From contig NZ_SWCJ01000001.1 in assembly GCF_005116665.1 (NCBI RefSeq), positions 434,001 to 498,000 on the forward strand: 64,000 nt of DNA. Direction: 5' to 3'. The notes beneath the pieces were generated by a model that saw nothing but the letters and a program-made list of their open reading frames with translations, ran no database searches and was not told the origin of the DNA. Positions within the stretch are counted from its first letter, which is position 1. Every line of letters begins with the position of its first letter. Shown here piece by piece: positions 25,180 to 32,735 of this stretch. The stretch is from Ferrimonas aestuarii (GTDB taxonomy: Bacteria > Pseudomonadota > Gammaproteobacteria > Enterobacterales > Shewanellaceae). Position numbers and translations under genes: made by a program.

Positions 25180-27215
25180 GGCTTGGGCGCTCGCTGTTGT
25201 CGAATGTGATGAATCTGGTCTAGGCACTCGTTGATGGCGACATCGGCTTGAAGCTGCTCGAGAGAGGCGTCGAAGCGGCGGCACCAGTTGGGGTATTGTT
25301 GCCAGGTGCCTGGAATGTTGATTGGGTCTTCACACAACATCAGATCGTCCAGTTGCAGGGCAAAAAGTTTGGCGTGGCTATGGGCAGCGGCTTTGAGGCA
25401 ATCAAATGCCAGATGTCGGTTCCAATGTGTTGAATCACAATGGGTTGATTGGGAGAGGGTTTCCTGTATCCAACGAAGTAGGGCGGTCCTATCCTTGCGC
25501 CTTTGTGCCAGTAAGGCATCGGTATCTTGAGGTAAGCCTAACTGCGCCCGCTGCAGAATGTCTTTGCTTTCAAACCATTGCGCCAGCGGGGGGACGTCGT
25601 GATTGGTGGTCATCCACAATTGATCCCGTTGATGATTTTCAGGACTGTGCCAGTTGCCGTGATTGTCTTTGCTGAAGTAGAGCAGGCCACAACCTTGAAG
25701 GCCATTGTGGCTGAGTTGCTGATTTACCTCTGGGGGAACAATGCCGAGATTTTCGCCAATCACGACGGCATTGTGTTGATGGCCGTGGTAGCGAGTCAGC
25801 TGCATCAGAGGCTCGAGAGGGAAGTAGACAAAGCCGCGATGATCGCCTTGCGTTAGGCTCCACCACTGACGCCGATATCCGATGATGTGGTCAATCCTAA
25901 GACCGCCATAGAGGCACAGGTGATGCTCCAGAAGCTGGCGAACAGGGGCATAGTGCTGATGTTGCAGTTGCTGTGGGTTTAAGGGCGCAAGACCCCAGTT
26001 CTGTCCTTGGGGCGCTAGCTCATCCGCTGGCGCACCCAATTCAGCGCCGGTGCAAAACTGACTGGCATTTTGACTGACTTCGGCGCTGGTGTGGGGGACG
26101 CCAATGGGCAGATCGCCAATTAGGCCGATGGTCATGCCGAGGGTCTGACACAGCTGCTGGCTTTGTAACAACTGTCGCTGGGCTTCAAACTGCAAAAATA
26201 GAGGCAGCTCAGGGTTGACCTCCAAATGCAGCTGCTGCCACAGCCAACGGTGCTCTTGTTGGCAATAGGCTTTGAGTTTGCCGCGGTGTTGATGGCAAAA
26301 GCGCTCAAACTCAGTGTCTCGAAGGTCGCCGCTGCCTCGTGTGCGTTTTAAGAACTCTTGGTGCAGCAGATCAAATGCGGCGTACTTCAGCTTGGCCACA
26401 TCGAGATAATCCAGCCATTGCCCCTGCTTCAACTGCTGCTTTTGGCTTTGCCAGGGCAACTGATCCAGCTCCGTTTCTATCCAGTCAAACTCTGGAAACT
26501 GGCTGATGTCCAAATACAGCGGGTGAATGCTACGGCGATCACTGGCGCAGTAGGGACTGACGTTATCAGCGATGTTTCTGTCGGGGGTACATAAGGGGTT
26601 GAGGCTGATAAATCCGGCCCCTTTGGGGGCTAGCCACTGGATCACGCGGTTAAGATCTCCGAAATCGCCGATGCCCCATTGCTCGTTACTTTTCAGACGA
26701 TACAGATGCAGGTTGACGCCCCAAGCCCGAGGTGAGTTTTGGGGTTGAGGCAGCAGCAGTAGATTGACCTGAGTACGCTGGTTGCCGCTGTGCAGGGCGA
26801 GAGTCAGCTCGCTGGGTTTATTCGGAAGCAGCGCCCTTGGCAGTGGAACTCGATACCTAACATACTGGATTTGCTGATGGTGATAGTCGCCGATGATCTG
26901 CTCAGGGTTAGTGGACAGGGTAACGGTACTGTCCCCATAACTGACGACAATGGCGGTCTCAGAATTGGCTTGTTGATGAACGATCAGATGGGGCTGGGCC
27001 AGTTCGGTGAGCTGAAACCTTGGGGCTAGTTGCTGCCACGGGGTGACGTCAAGCTGTTCTACCTGTTTTTTCAGTGCGTCAGCTTCATTGGCAAGGGGGG
27101 CGATCTGTTCGGCCAAGCGGGAACGAGTTTCAAAGCTGAAGGGCTGACGATTGCCCTGCCAGTCGTGATATTCATTACCTACACCCAGCAGGTAAAAGCG
27201 TTTTTCCTCTAACAA
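25176..27215 (-). CDS. malQ: 4-alpha-glucanotransferase MalQ (amylomaltase)
   Basis: A 679-residue GH77 enzyme that disproportionates maltodextrins. It shows QLYRLKS-type sequence (here HLYRLKSNEQWGIGDFGDL), PYCASDRR, GDLPIGVPHTSAEV, GLRIDHIIGYRRQWW with the nucleophile Asp, and VVIGENLGIVPPEV with the catalytic Glu. It is the first gene of the glycogen operon. No ATG is available; a TTG at 27215 with GAGG 7 nt upstream is the best start and gives the expected N-terminal length. It should process the short oligosaccharides left by GlgP and GlgX. Confidence 0.9.
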   Translation of the reverse strand: MLEEKRFYLLGVGNEYHDWQGNRQPFSFETRSRLAEQIAPLANEADALKKQVEQLDVTPWQQLAPRFQLTELAQPHLIVHQQANSETAIVVSYGDSTVTLSTNPEQIIGDYHHQQIQYVRYRVPLPRALLPNKPSELTLALHSGNQRTQVNLLLLPQPQNSPRAWGVNLHLYRLKSNEQWGIGDFGDLNRVIQWLAPKGAGFISLNPLCTPDRNIADNVSPYCASDRRSIHPLYLDISQFPEFDWIETELDQLPWQSQKQQLKQGQWLDYLDVAKLKYAAFDLLHQEFLKRTRGSGDLRDTEFERFCHQHRGKLKAYCQQEHRWLWQQLHLEVNPELPLFLQFEAQRQLLQSQQLCQTLGMTIGLIGDLPIGVPHTSAEVSQNASQFCTGAELGAPADELAPQGQNWGLAPLNPQQLQHQHYAPVRQLLEHHLCLYGGLRIDHIIGYRRQWWSLTQGDHRGFVYFPLEPLMQLTRYHGHQHNAVVIGENLGIVPPEVNQQLSHNGLQGCGLLYFSKDNHGNWHSPENHQRDQLWMTTNHDVPPLAQWFESKDILQRAQLGLPQDTDALLAQRRKDRTALLRWIQETLSQSTHCDSTHWNRHLAFDCLKAAAHSHAKLFALQLDDLMLCEDPINIPGTWQQYPNWCRRFDASLEQLQADVAINECLDQIHHIRQQRAPKP

Positions 27216-27386
27216 ATCGAGCCTCGTTCCCTGAGTGCAGATCTTGAGTTGTCTATGACACGCGGTTTGAGTCGCTTTTGATAACTTTAGGTGGTTTCTG
27301 TGACGTTGCCATTGCAGTAATGTGCCAGCAGCATGACACCAGTTAGTGATTTGCTTTGCTGGTGCATGCTTAGATAGTTATTTTTA

Positions 27387-27441
27387 TTGCGCTTTCTAAA
27401 ATCCTTGGGGTAACCGTAGAAGCCAGACTGGAAAAGCGCAA
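27387..27441. repeat. Inverted repeat in the region upstream of malQ
   Basis: TTGCGCTTT at 27387-27395 and AAAGCGCAA at 27433-27441 are perfect 9-base arms 37 nt apart, in the 265-bp gap between the DUF3108 gene and malQ. There is no T run, so terminator function is doubtful. The gap must contain the promoter of the glycogen operon, but I cannot place its boxes with confidence. Confidence 0.35.
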
Positions 27442-27480
27442 ACCCAAGACAGGAATTTCATGTCGTGGTCATAACGTCAC

Positions 27481-28179
27481 TTAGTGGGAGGCGGCAGAAA
27501 ACTCGGTTAGCTCTACGTGAAGTACTTTGATGCCGAGGCGATGCACGGTCATTTGAATCAATTGATGGTTCAATGCTGGGGCGAACCAGAAGTCGGCAAC
27601 CCGAGATTTTTTTGGGTGGGTTTGTCTTAGGTGATAGGCCGCATAGGGTTTGCCATTAAACTCGATGGTGTCATCGCCTAACCATTCAAAGGGGTAGTGG
27701 CGGGTCTCATCTCCCCAGGTGTAATCGGTGAACAGATCTTGCTGCTGCTCACTGATGGCCAGCCCAAGATTTTGGATCATGGTGGCGGGATCTTGGGTGG
27801 CTGGAGCAAACTCGGGGTCATCCAGCAGTTTCCCCTCTTTAAACACCAGCATCTGAGTGCCTGACGGGTTTTTCCCTTGATACTGGTCGTGGCGAAACCA
27901 ACGTTTTACCGAGGCCTCAAAGCGGATGCTTTGCCAGCGTGTGCTCTGCCACTGGAGTACCACGTCGCTGTCGACTTCACCGCCAAACAGGCAGAAATCT
28001 CCTTGGCTTTGCAGTCGATAATGTTGGGCTTCTTGAAACAGCCGTTGCCAGCCGCCGCCGCAGGGAAGGCCTTTACTGGTGGCTTGGTATTGAGCAAAAA
28101 ATGGCGTGGGTTTGCTGGATTGGGCAAACCCAAGCGGAGACAGTAACAGAAGGCTAATCAGTGCGAGGATGTTTTTCAA
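27481..28179 (-). CDS. DUF3108 family exported protein
   Basis: A 232-residue protein with a signal peptide (KNILALISLLLLSPLGFAQ) and a predicted beta-rich body starting FAQYQATSKGLPCGGGWQRL, typical of DUF3108. It contains YPFEWLGDDTIEFNGKPYAA and ends with TVHRLGIKVLHVELTEF. The function of the family is unknown; members are periplasmic and may bind lipid-like ligands. A TTG at 28179 with AAGG 6 nt upstream places the signal peptide at the start; the alternative ATG at 28215 has no ribosome site. Either start lies within the end of the ComFB-like gene, so the two are coupled. Confidence 0.75.
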   Translation of the reverse strand: MKNILALISLLLLSPLGFAQSSKPTPFFAQYQATSKGLPCGGGWQRLFQEAQHYRLQSQGDFCLFGGEVDSDVVLQWQSTRWQSIRFEASVKRWFRHDQYQGKNPSGTQMLVFKEGKLLDDPEFAPATQDPATMIQNLGLAISEQQQDLFTDYTWGDETRHYPFEWLGDDTIEFNGKPYAAYHLRQTHPKKSRVADFWFAPALNHQLIQMTVHRLGIKVLHVELTEFSAASH

Positions 28180-28417
28180 TGTAACCTTGAGCGCGTTCAA
28201 TCGCCTGCTCGACATTTTTCTGCATGGCGATCAACTCATCCGTGGAGGCGTAGGCGCTGAGATCAACCTGATGTCTGAAGTAGCGGCAGGGAAGTTGGTT
28301 GAGGGTAAGGCAGTAGAGATCCGCTAATTGCTCCTTGGAATAGGCTTGGTGCAATTGACGGTCTTGGACCTCTTGATCCAGTAGAATTTCGTAGTAGTTT
28401 CGAATGTCGGCAATCAT
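28154..28417 (-). CDS. ComFB family small protein
   Basis: An 87-residue cytoplasmic protein with the ComFB pattern: an N-terminal NYYEILL helix, then ADLYCLTLNQLPCRYFRHQVDL and a C-terminal ERAQGYIEKHP helix. ComFB was named from the Bacillus late competence operon; cyanobacterial members have been described as c-di-GMP-responsive. The ATG at 28417 has AAAGGAG 6 nt upstream, an unusually good site. Its 3' end overlaps the DUF3108 start. The role in this organism is not known. Confidence 0.65.
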   Translation of the reverse strand: MIADIRNYYEILLDQEVQDRQLHQAYSKEQLADLYCLTLNQLPCRYFRHQVDLSAYASTDELIAMQKNVEQAIERAQGYIEKHPRTD

Positions 28418-28448
28418 GACTTACTCCTTTTAATCAGATAAGCCGAAA

Positions 28449-28472
28449 TGGCGCCAGCCTGAGCTGGCGCCA
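28449..28472. terminator. Hairpin between yccT-like gene and comFB-like gene
   Basis: TGGCGCCAGC at 28449-28458 and GCTGGCGCCA at 28463-28472 form a perfect 10-bp stem with the loop CTGA, 8 bp beyond the DUF2057 stop on the minus strand. It probably ends or attenuates the dinG-TSUP-priC-DUF2057 transcript. Confidence 0.55.
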
Positions 28473-28479
28473 CGGAAGC

Positions 28480-29169
28480 TTACATGTTCTGAATGGCCCA
28501 GCTCATGAACTCTTTACGAGTTTTCTCATCCGCTTGTTGCCACCAGTATTTCAGCATGGCATTAGGGTTTAGCTGAGTGTCGTTGCTCAGATCCACCGAG
28601 GTTTTGCTCGGCGCCGATGCGGCAACGGCTGAGGTGGTTACCGCAGCGGTGGCCGCTGGTGCAGCATTGGGGTTGGTGGCAGCGATAACCTGCATCTTCT
28701 GCTCTTGCTCTGGAGAGACGCCTTTAGTCAGGGTTTCAAACAGGCTCTCCTGCTTGATGGAGGTCATCTCAACACGATAATCGGCGGTTTTGCCGTCGGC
28801 GCGAGAGATGGTCAGCGTAGGCTTGTCGGCGAAGGCTTTGGCTTGCTTAACTTCCGTGATTCGCTCGGAAGGGCGGATGGTATAGGTGGTGTCGGCATCC
28901 ACATTGATATGCAACAGGAATGGCGCGGAAGTGACTTTCTGGTGGCCGTCACCATAACGCTCTTCAATCAGGTCTTTGTAAACCAATGCGACGGTGTGCT
29001 GACCCAGGCCAACCTCTAGCTCATCTTTATGACTGAAGAAGTTTGATTCCACTTCTTCACCGTTAACCGCCACAAACTCAAACGAGAGAGGGATGTTTAG
29101 TTCGGCAGCGACGGAACCAAAGCTGATGCCTCCGGCTACGAGCGCCGCAAGGATAGAGGCTAATTTCAT
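28480..29169 (-). CDS. DUF2057/YccT family exported protein
   Basis: A 229-residue protein with a signal peptide (first 22 residues) and the DUF2057 body ELNIPLSFEFVAVNGEEV, then HTVALVYKDLIEERYGDGH. A low-complexity Ala/Thr linker at about 168-190 precedes a C-terminal LKYWWQQADEKTRKEFMSWA segment common in Shewanella-type members. E. coli YccT (CsgI) is reported to restrain curli assembly, but no curli genes are here. The start overlaps the priC stop as ATGA. Confidence 0.8.
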   Translation of the reverse strand: MKLASILAALVAGGISFGSVAAELNIPLSFEFVAVNGEEVESNFFSHKDELEVGLGQHTVALVYKDLIEERYGDGHQKVTSAPFLLHINVDADTTYTIRPSERITEVKQAKAFADKPTLTISRADGKTADYRVEMTSIKQESLFETLTKGVSPEQEQKMQVIAATNPNAAPAATAAVTTSAVAASAPSKTSVDLSNDTQLNPNAMLKYWWQQADEKTRKEFMSWAIQNM

Positions 29170-29810
29170 TTGTTGCTCCTGTTGTTACTATATTGCCGTC
29201 TTTCTAGACGAGCGATACGTTCTTCAATATAAGTTATAGCTTGGCGACACTTACCCAAACGCTTATGAGTCGCCAGAATATCATTTTGCAATTGAATTTT
29301 CTCTTGGCCATTAAGGCTATTCAACTTTTGTTCAGAAAGTTCAATCTTTTGCTGTAGCCGCTGTGCCCAGTTTTGGTGTTTTCTAAGCTCGGCGTAGGCG
29401 CTGTTGCTGTTGTTCATCACCGATTGCGCAATCCACTGATACGGGCTCTCTTTCGCCTTATAATGGCGGCGGCTTTTCAGTTTGGTTCCTGAAACCTGCA
29501 CTCCGGTTGCAGCCATGGCCTGATTAACCGCCTGATAGCGGTCGCTAAACTTCTGACAAATCAGTTCAAAGGTTTGTCCGTGACTATCTTGGCTGGCTAA
29601 CTGAGTAAGCCTATCCAGATCGTGCTGCATCTTAGCGATGCACTGCCCCAAACTAGCACCTTCGTAATCAAATAATTGTGAATGAAATCTCGCTTGGTGC
29701 TGCAGTGCTTTGTTGGTCTCGGCGTTGAGTTGTCGATCGTAAGCTTCCACTCGTTGCTTCAATTGAAAGAAGCGTTGATGCAGGTGTGCCAACAGATCGG
29801 TGCGTTTCAT
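29166..29810 (-). CDS. priC: Primosomal replication protein PriC
   Basis: A 214-residue, basic, all-helical protein. FHSQLFDYEGASLGQCIAKM and the C-terminal LGKCRQAITYIEERIARLER match the PriC family, which loads DnaB at abandoned forks during replication restart. The ATG at 29810 shares ATGA with the TSUP gene stop; a longer frame to 29936 lies inside the TSUP gene. The family is poorly conserved, and this protein is longer than E. coli PriC (175). Placement two genes after dinG suggests shared induction on DNA damage. Confidence 0.8.
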   Translation of the reverse strand: MKRTDLLAHLHQRFFQLKQRVEAYDRQLNAETNKALQHQARFHSQLFDYEGASLGQCIAKMQHDLDRLTQLASQDSHGQTFELICQKFSDRYQAVNQAMAATGVQVSGTKLKSRRHYKAKESPYQWIAQSVMNNSNSAYAELRKHQNWAQRLQQKIELSEQKLNSLNGQEKIQLQNDILATHKRLGKCRQAITYIEERIARLERRQYSNNRSNK

Positions 29811-30583
29811 GACCAAGCTTCCCAGGCAAGTTTTCCTGCAATCAAAAGTACCATGGTGATAAACACCGGTCGAATAAACTTGCCACCAAAACGGATGGCG
29901 CTGTGGGCGCCAATCCAGGCTCCAAGCATCAAGCACAGTCCCATGGTAATGCCGATACCGAAATTGACATGGCCAAGGCCGATGAAGAAGAACAGCGAAG
30001 TGGCGTTACTGACGAAGTTAGTGGTACGGGCCAACCCTGATGACAATAGGATGTTCATCCGGTAGAGCATCATGGAGGATACCGTCCAAAACGCTCCGGT
30101 ACCCGGCCCAGCAAAGCCGTCATAAAAGCCAAGGGTTAGCCCCTGCAGCCACTGCTTTAGTCGATGACCCATGCACACCTGGGGCAAGCCGTGGTGATCG
30201 TCTTTGGGTTGGGGCGCCAATAGGGTGTAGATGGCGATGGCCAAAATCACCAAGGGCAGTGCTTTATTTAAAAAGTCGGCGGAAAATTGATCCACGGCCA
30301 GGGTGCCGACGGCGGCGCCGATGAAGGTCGCCAGTAGCGATTGCCACCAAAACTTAGGATCAAATAGCTTCTTGCGATAGTAGGTGACGCTGGCGGTCAT
30401 TGAGCCAAAGCTGGCGGCTAACTTGTTGGTGCCCAGTGCCACGTGAGGAGGCAGACCAGCGGTCAATAATGCCGGAATGGTCAACAGACCGCCGCCACCG
30501 GCGACGGCATCGATAAAGCCCGCAACAAAGGCCACAATGGCCAGCAGGGCAATGAGGTTAGGCTCAAGGGCCAGCTCAAACAT
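29807..30583 (-). CDS. TSUP family (TauE/SafE, YfcA-like) membrane permease
   Basis: A 258-residue protein with about eight membrane segments and the family signature FIDAVAGGGGLLTIPALL near residues 22-39, repeated in the second half as GFYDGFAGPGTGAFW. Length and sequence resemble E. coli YfcA. TSUP proteins carry sulfite, sulfonates or other organic anions; the substrate here is unknown. It starts 5 nt after the dinG stop and is coupled to priC, so it sits in a DNA repair operon with which it has no obvious tie. Confidence 0.85.
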   Translation of the reverse strand: MFELALEPNLIALLAIVAFVAGFIDAVAGGGGLLTIPALLTAGLPPHVALGTNKLAASFGSMTASVTYYRKKLFDPKFWWQSLLATFIGAAVGTLAVDQFSADFLNKALPLVILAIAIYTLLAPQPKDDHHGLPQVCMGHRLKQWLQGLTLGFYDGFAGPGTGAFWTVSSMMLYRMNILLSSGLARTTNFVSNATSLFFFIGLGHVNFGIGITMGLCLMLGAWIGAHSAIRFGGKFIRPVFITMVLLIAGKLAWEAWS

Positions 30584-30588
30584 AGATT

Positions 30589-32673
30589 TTAGTACTCAAT
30601 ATGTCGTCGGTATGGGGGCAGAGAATCCAGTAGAGAGCTGCCATAGCGTTTGGTCACTAAGCGGCGATCGAGGATGGCAATGCGGCCATAATCAGATTCG
30701 TTTCGCAGTAGGCGACCGCAGGACTGTACCAGTTTCTTGGCCGCATCGGGTACTGCCAATTGCAAAAAGGGGTTACCGCCTTTGGATTTAATGTACTCCG
30801 CGTGGGCTTGCTCTACGGGTGATGTAGGCACGGCGAACGGCAACCGAGTGATGATTAGGTTGGTCAGGTACTCCCCGGGAAGATCCAAACCCTCTGAAAA
30901 GCTGCTGGTACCGAATAAGATGGAGACCTTGCCATCGTCGATTCTCTGTTTGTGCTCGTTAATTAGCTCAGAGCGTGCCTTTTCACCTTGCACCAGTATG
31001 GGCAGCTTTTTATGCATTCTTAAGGTGTCTGCCACCGCTTCCATCTGACGATAGGAGGTAAACAGCACTAAGGTGGCGGTTTCCTCCTCCAGAAGTTCGG
31101 GAATTTTTTTGATCAGCATGTCGCCAAAACGATCATCTTGAGGTTCGATATCCAGTTTGGGCAGATACAGGGTGGCGCTTTGTTGATAATCAAACGGTGA
31201 AGGCAGTGCGGTATAGCGGGTGCCATCATCGTTACGCAGACCCACTTGGTGGCGGTAGTGATCAAAACTGCCCAGTGCCATTAAGGTGGCAGACAGCAGT
31301 GCTACACCGGCGGCCTTACTCCACAGCATCTCTTCCAGCATAAAGCCAATCTCGATGGGGGAGGTGCTAACGTGAAAGTCACTGCGCTGGTTAAATTCGA
31401 CCCGTTCAATCCAGCGCGCCAGCGGTGCTCCTTTGGGAGAATCTTGTTTCGCCATCATCAGCCACAGCTGAGTCAAGCCTTCCAGTCGCTGCATGTGAAA
31501 GCCGATGTCGGCCACCAGAGGCTCCGCTTGAAAGCCTTTTATTTCGCCATCTTTCACCGCTTCCATCAGCATTTGCTGCAGCTTAGTGGTGCGTTTTAGC
31601 GCTTGGTTGCAAGCGGTTTTTAGGTTGGTGGACAGAGTGATAAGCACCTCGGGCAGCTCGCCATGCTCAAATCGGTGGCGCAGCTCCGGGTTATCGAACA
31701 GTTTTGGATTGGCTTCACAAAAGTCCGCCACTTGCCCTAAACCGTCGGTGATTGCTTCAATATCGTCTGTGAGTTCGCTGGCCTGGTTGGTAGCTCGATC
31801 GCTGCGCAGCTCCCGAGCCAGTTTGTGGACTGACTTTTCCAACTTACCTAGCCAGTCACTGGTGCTCTTGACGTTGGCGCTGGCGGCGGAGAAGTCTCGG
31901 GTGACCTGAGGCAGGTGGTGAGCCTCGTCGATGATGTAGTACATGGAATCTGGTTCAGGCAGAATTTTACCGCCCCCCAGTTCTAGGTCGGCCAACAGCA
32001 GGCTGTGGTTGACGATAAGCACGTCCCAACTGTCCATGTCATCGCGACTTTTGTGAAATGGGCAATCCCGATGGGCGGCCAGTTGCTTGTTGCAGCTGTG
32101 TTTGTCGGAGCCTATCTGTTGCCACAGATAGTCAGGCACGGGTTCCGGGACGCTGTCGACTTCGCCGTTCCATTTGCCATGATGATAGGCTTGATGCAGT
32201 CGTTTTAAGATGGCGATATCCGCATTCGCAGGTTTTTTCTCCCACAGGGCCTGTTGTCCCTCCTCTTCACCCGCTTCACCGCTGAGTAGCTCCAGCTTAG
32301 ACAGACACACATAACGTTGGCGCCCTTTGGCTAAGCCAAACTTAAAACTCATGCCGCCGTGCTGCTGAACCAGAGGCAGATCCTTATGCATTAACTGCTC
32401 TTGCAGCGCCACAGTCGCGGTGGCGATGCACACCTTACGGCCACTGGCCAAGGCTTGTGGGATGGCACCCAAGCAGTAAGCCAGAGATTTACCGGTACCG
32501 GTTCCTGCTTGCACCACCATAATGCGGCGCTGCTTCTGGTACTCGCCGGCTAAGGTTTTGGCGATCTCAGCAATAAGAAAGTTCTGTTCTTTGCGCCGGG
32601 CAAAGTTGGGAATCGCTTCGGCAATGCCATTGTAGGCTTGGCGCGTGAGTTTTTTGGTTTTATCACTGAGCAT
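30589..32673 (-). CDS. dinG: ATP-dependent DNA helicase DinG
   Basis: A 694-residue XPD-like superfamily 2 helicase. It has Walker A AGTGTGKS at about 56-63, an iron-sulfur cysteine set in the arch (CLSKLELL, then CNKQLAAHRDC), the DEAH box IIDEAHHLP near 247, and a C-terminal QSCGRLLRNESDYGRIAILDRR. DinG unwinds D-loops, R-loops and forked DNA. The ATG at 32673 gives the family N-terminus MLSDKTKKL; an upstream ATG at 32706 lies inside the LexA-like site. It is first in the dinG-TSUP-priC-DUF2057 cluster and divergent from polB. Confidence 0.93.
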   Translation of the reverse strand: MLSDKTKKLTRQAYNGIAEAIPNFARRKEQNFLIAEIAKTLAGEYQKQRRIMVVQAGTGTGKSLAYCLGAIPQALASGRKVCIATATVALQEQLMHKDLPLVQQHGGMSFKFGLAKGRQRYVCLSKLELLSGEAGEEEGQQALWEKKPANADIAILKRLHQAYHHGKWNGEVDSVPEPVPDYLWQQIGSDKHSCNKQLAAHRDCPFHKSRDDMDSWDVLIVNHSLLLADLELGGGKILPEPDSMYYIIDEAHHLPQVTRDFSAASANVKSTSDWLGKLEKSVHKLARELRSDRATNQASELTDDIEAITDGLGQVADFCEANPKLFDNPELRHRFEHGELPEVLITLSTNLKTACNQALKRTTKLQQMLMEAVKDGEIKGFQAEPLVADIGFHMQRLEGLTQLWLMMAKQDSPKGAPLARWIERVEFNQRSDFHVSTSPIEIGFMLEEMLWSKAAGVALLSATLMALGSFDHYRHQVGLRNDDGTRYTALPSPFDYQQSATLYLPKLDIEPQDDRFGDMLIKKIPELLEEETATLVLFTSYRQMEAVADTLRMHKKLPILVQGEKARSELINEHKQRIDDGKVSILFGTSSFSEGLDLPGEYLTNLIITRLPFAVPTSPVEQAHAEYIKSKGGNPFLQLAVPDAAKKLVQSCGRLLRNESDYGRIAILDRRLVTKRYGSSLLDSLPPYRRHIEY

Positions 32674-32698
32674 GGATTCTGGTCTTAAAAACGATAAG

Positions 32699-32714
32699 CT
32701 GTACATAATACCAG
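32699..32714. promoter_or_regulatory. LexA-like SOS box between dinG and polB
   Basis: CTGTACATAATACCAG fits the gammaproteobacterial LexA form CTG-N10-CAG with an AT-rich centre. It lies 26 bp before dinG and 22 bp before polB. Both genes belong to the E. coli SOS regulon (dinG, and polB as dinA), which supports the call. Confidence 0.65.
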
Positions 32715-32735
32715 TGTTTAGTTCAGAATGCCTGT

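Noticed and set aside
27387..27441. Inverted repeat before malQ as a terminator
   Set aside because: The loop is 37 nt and no T run follows on either strand; kept only as a repeat.
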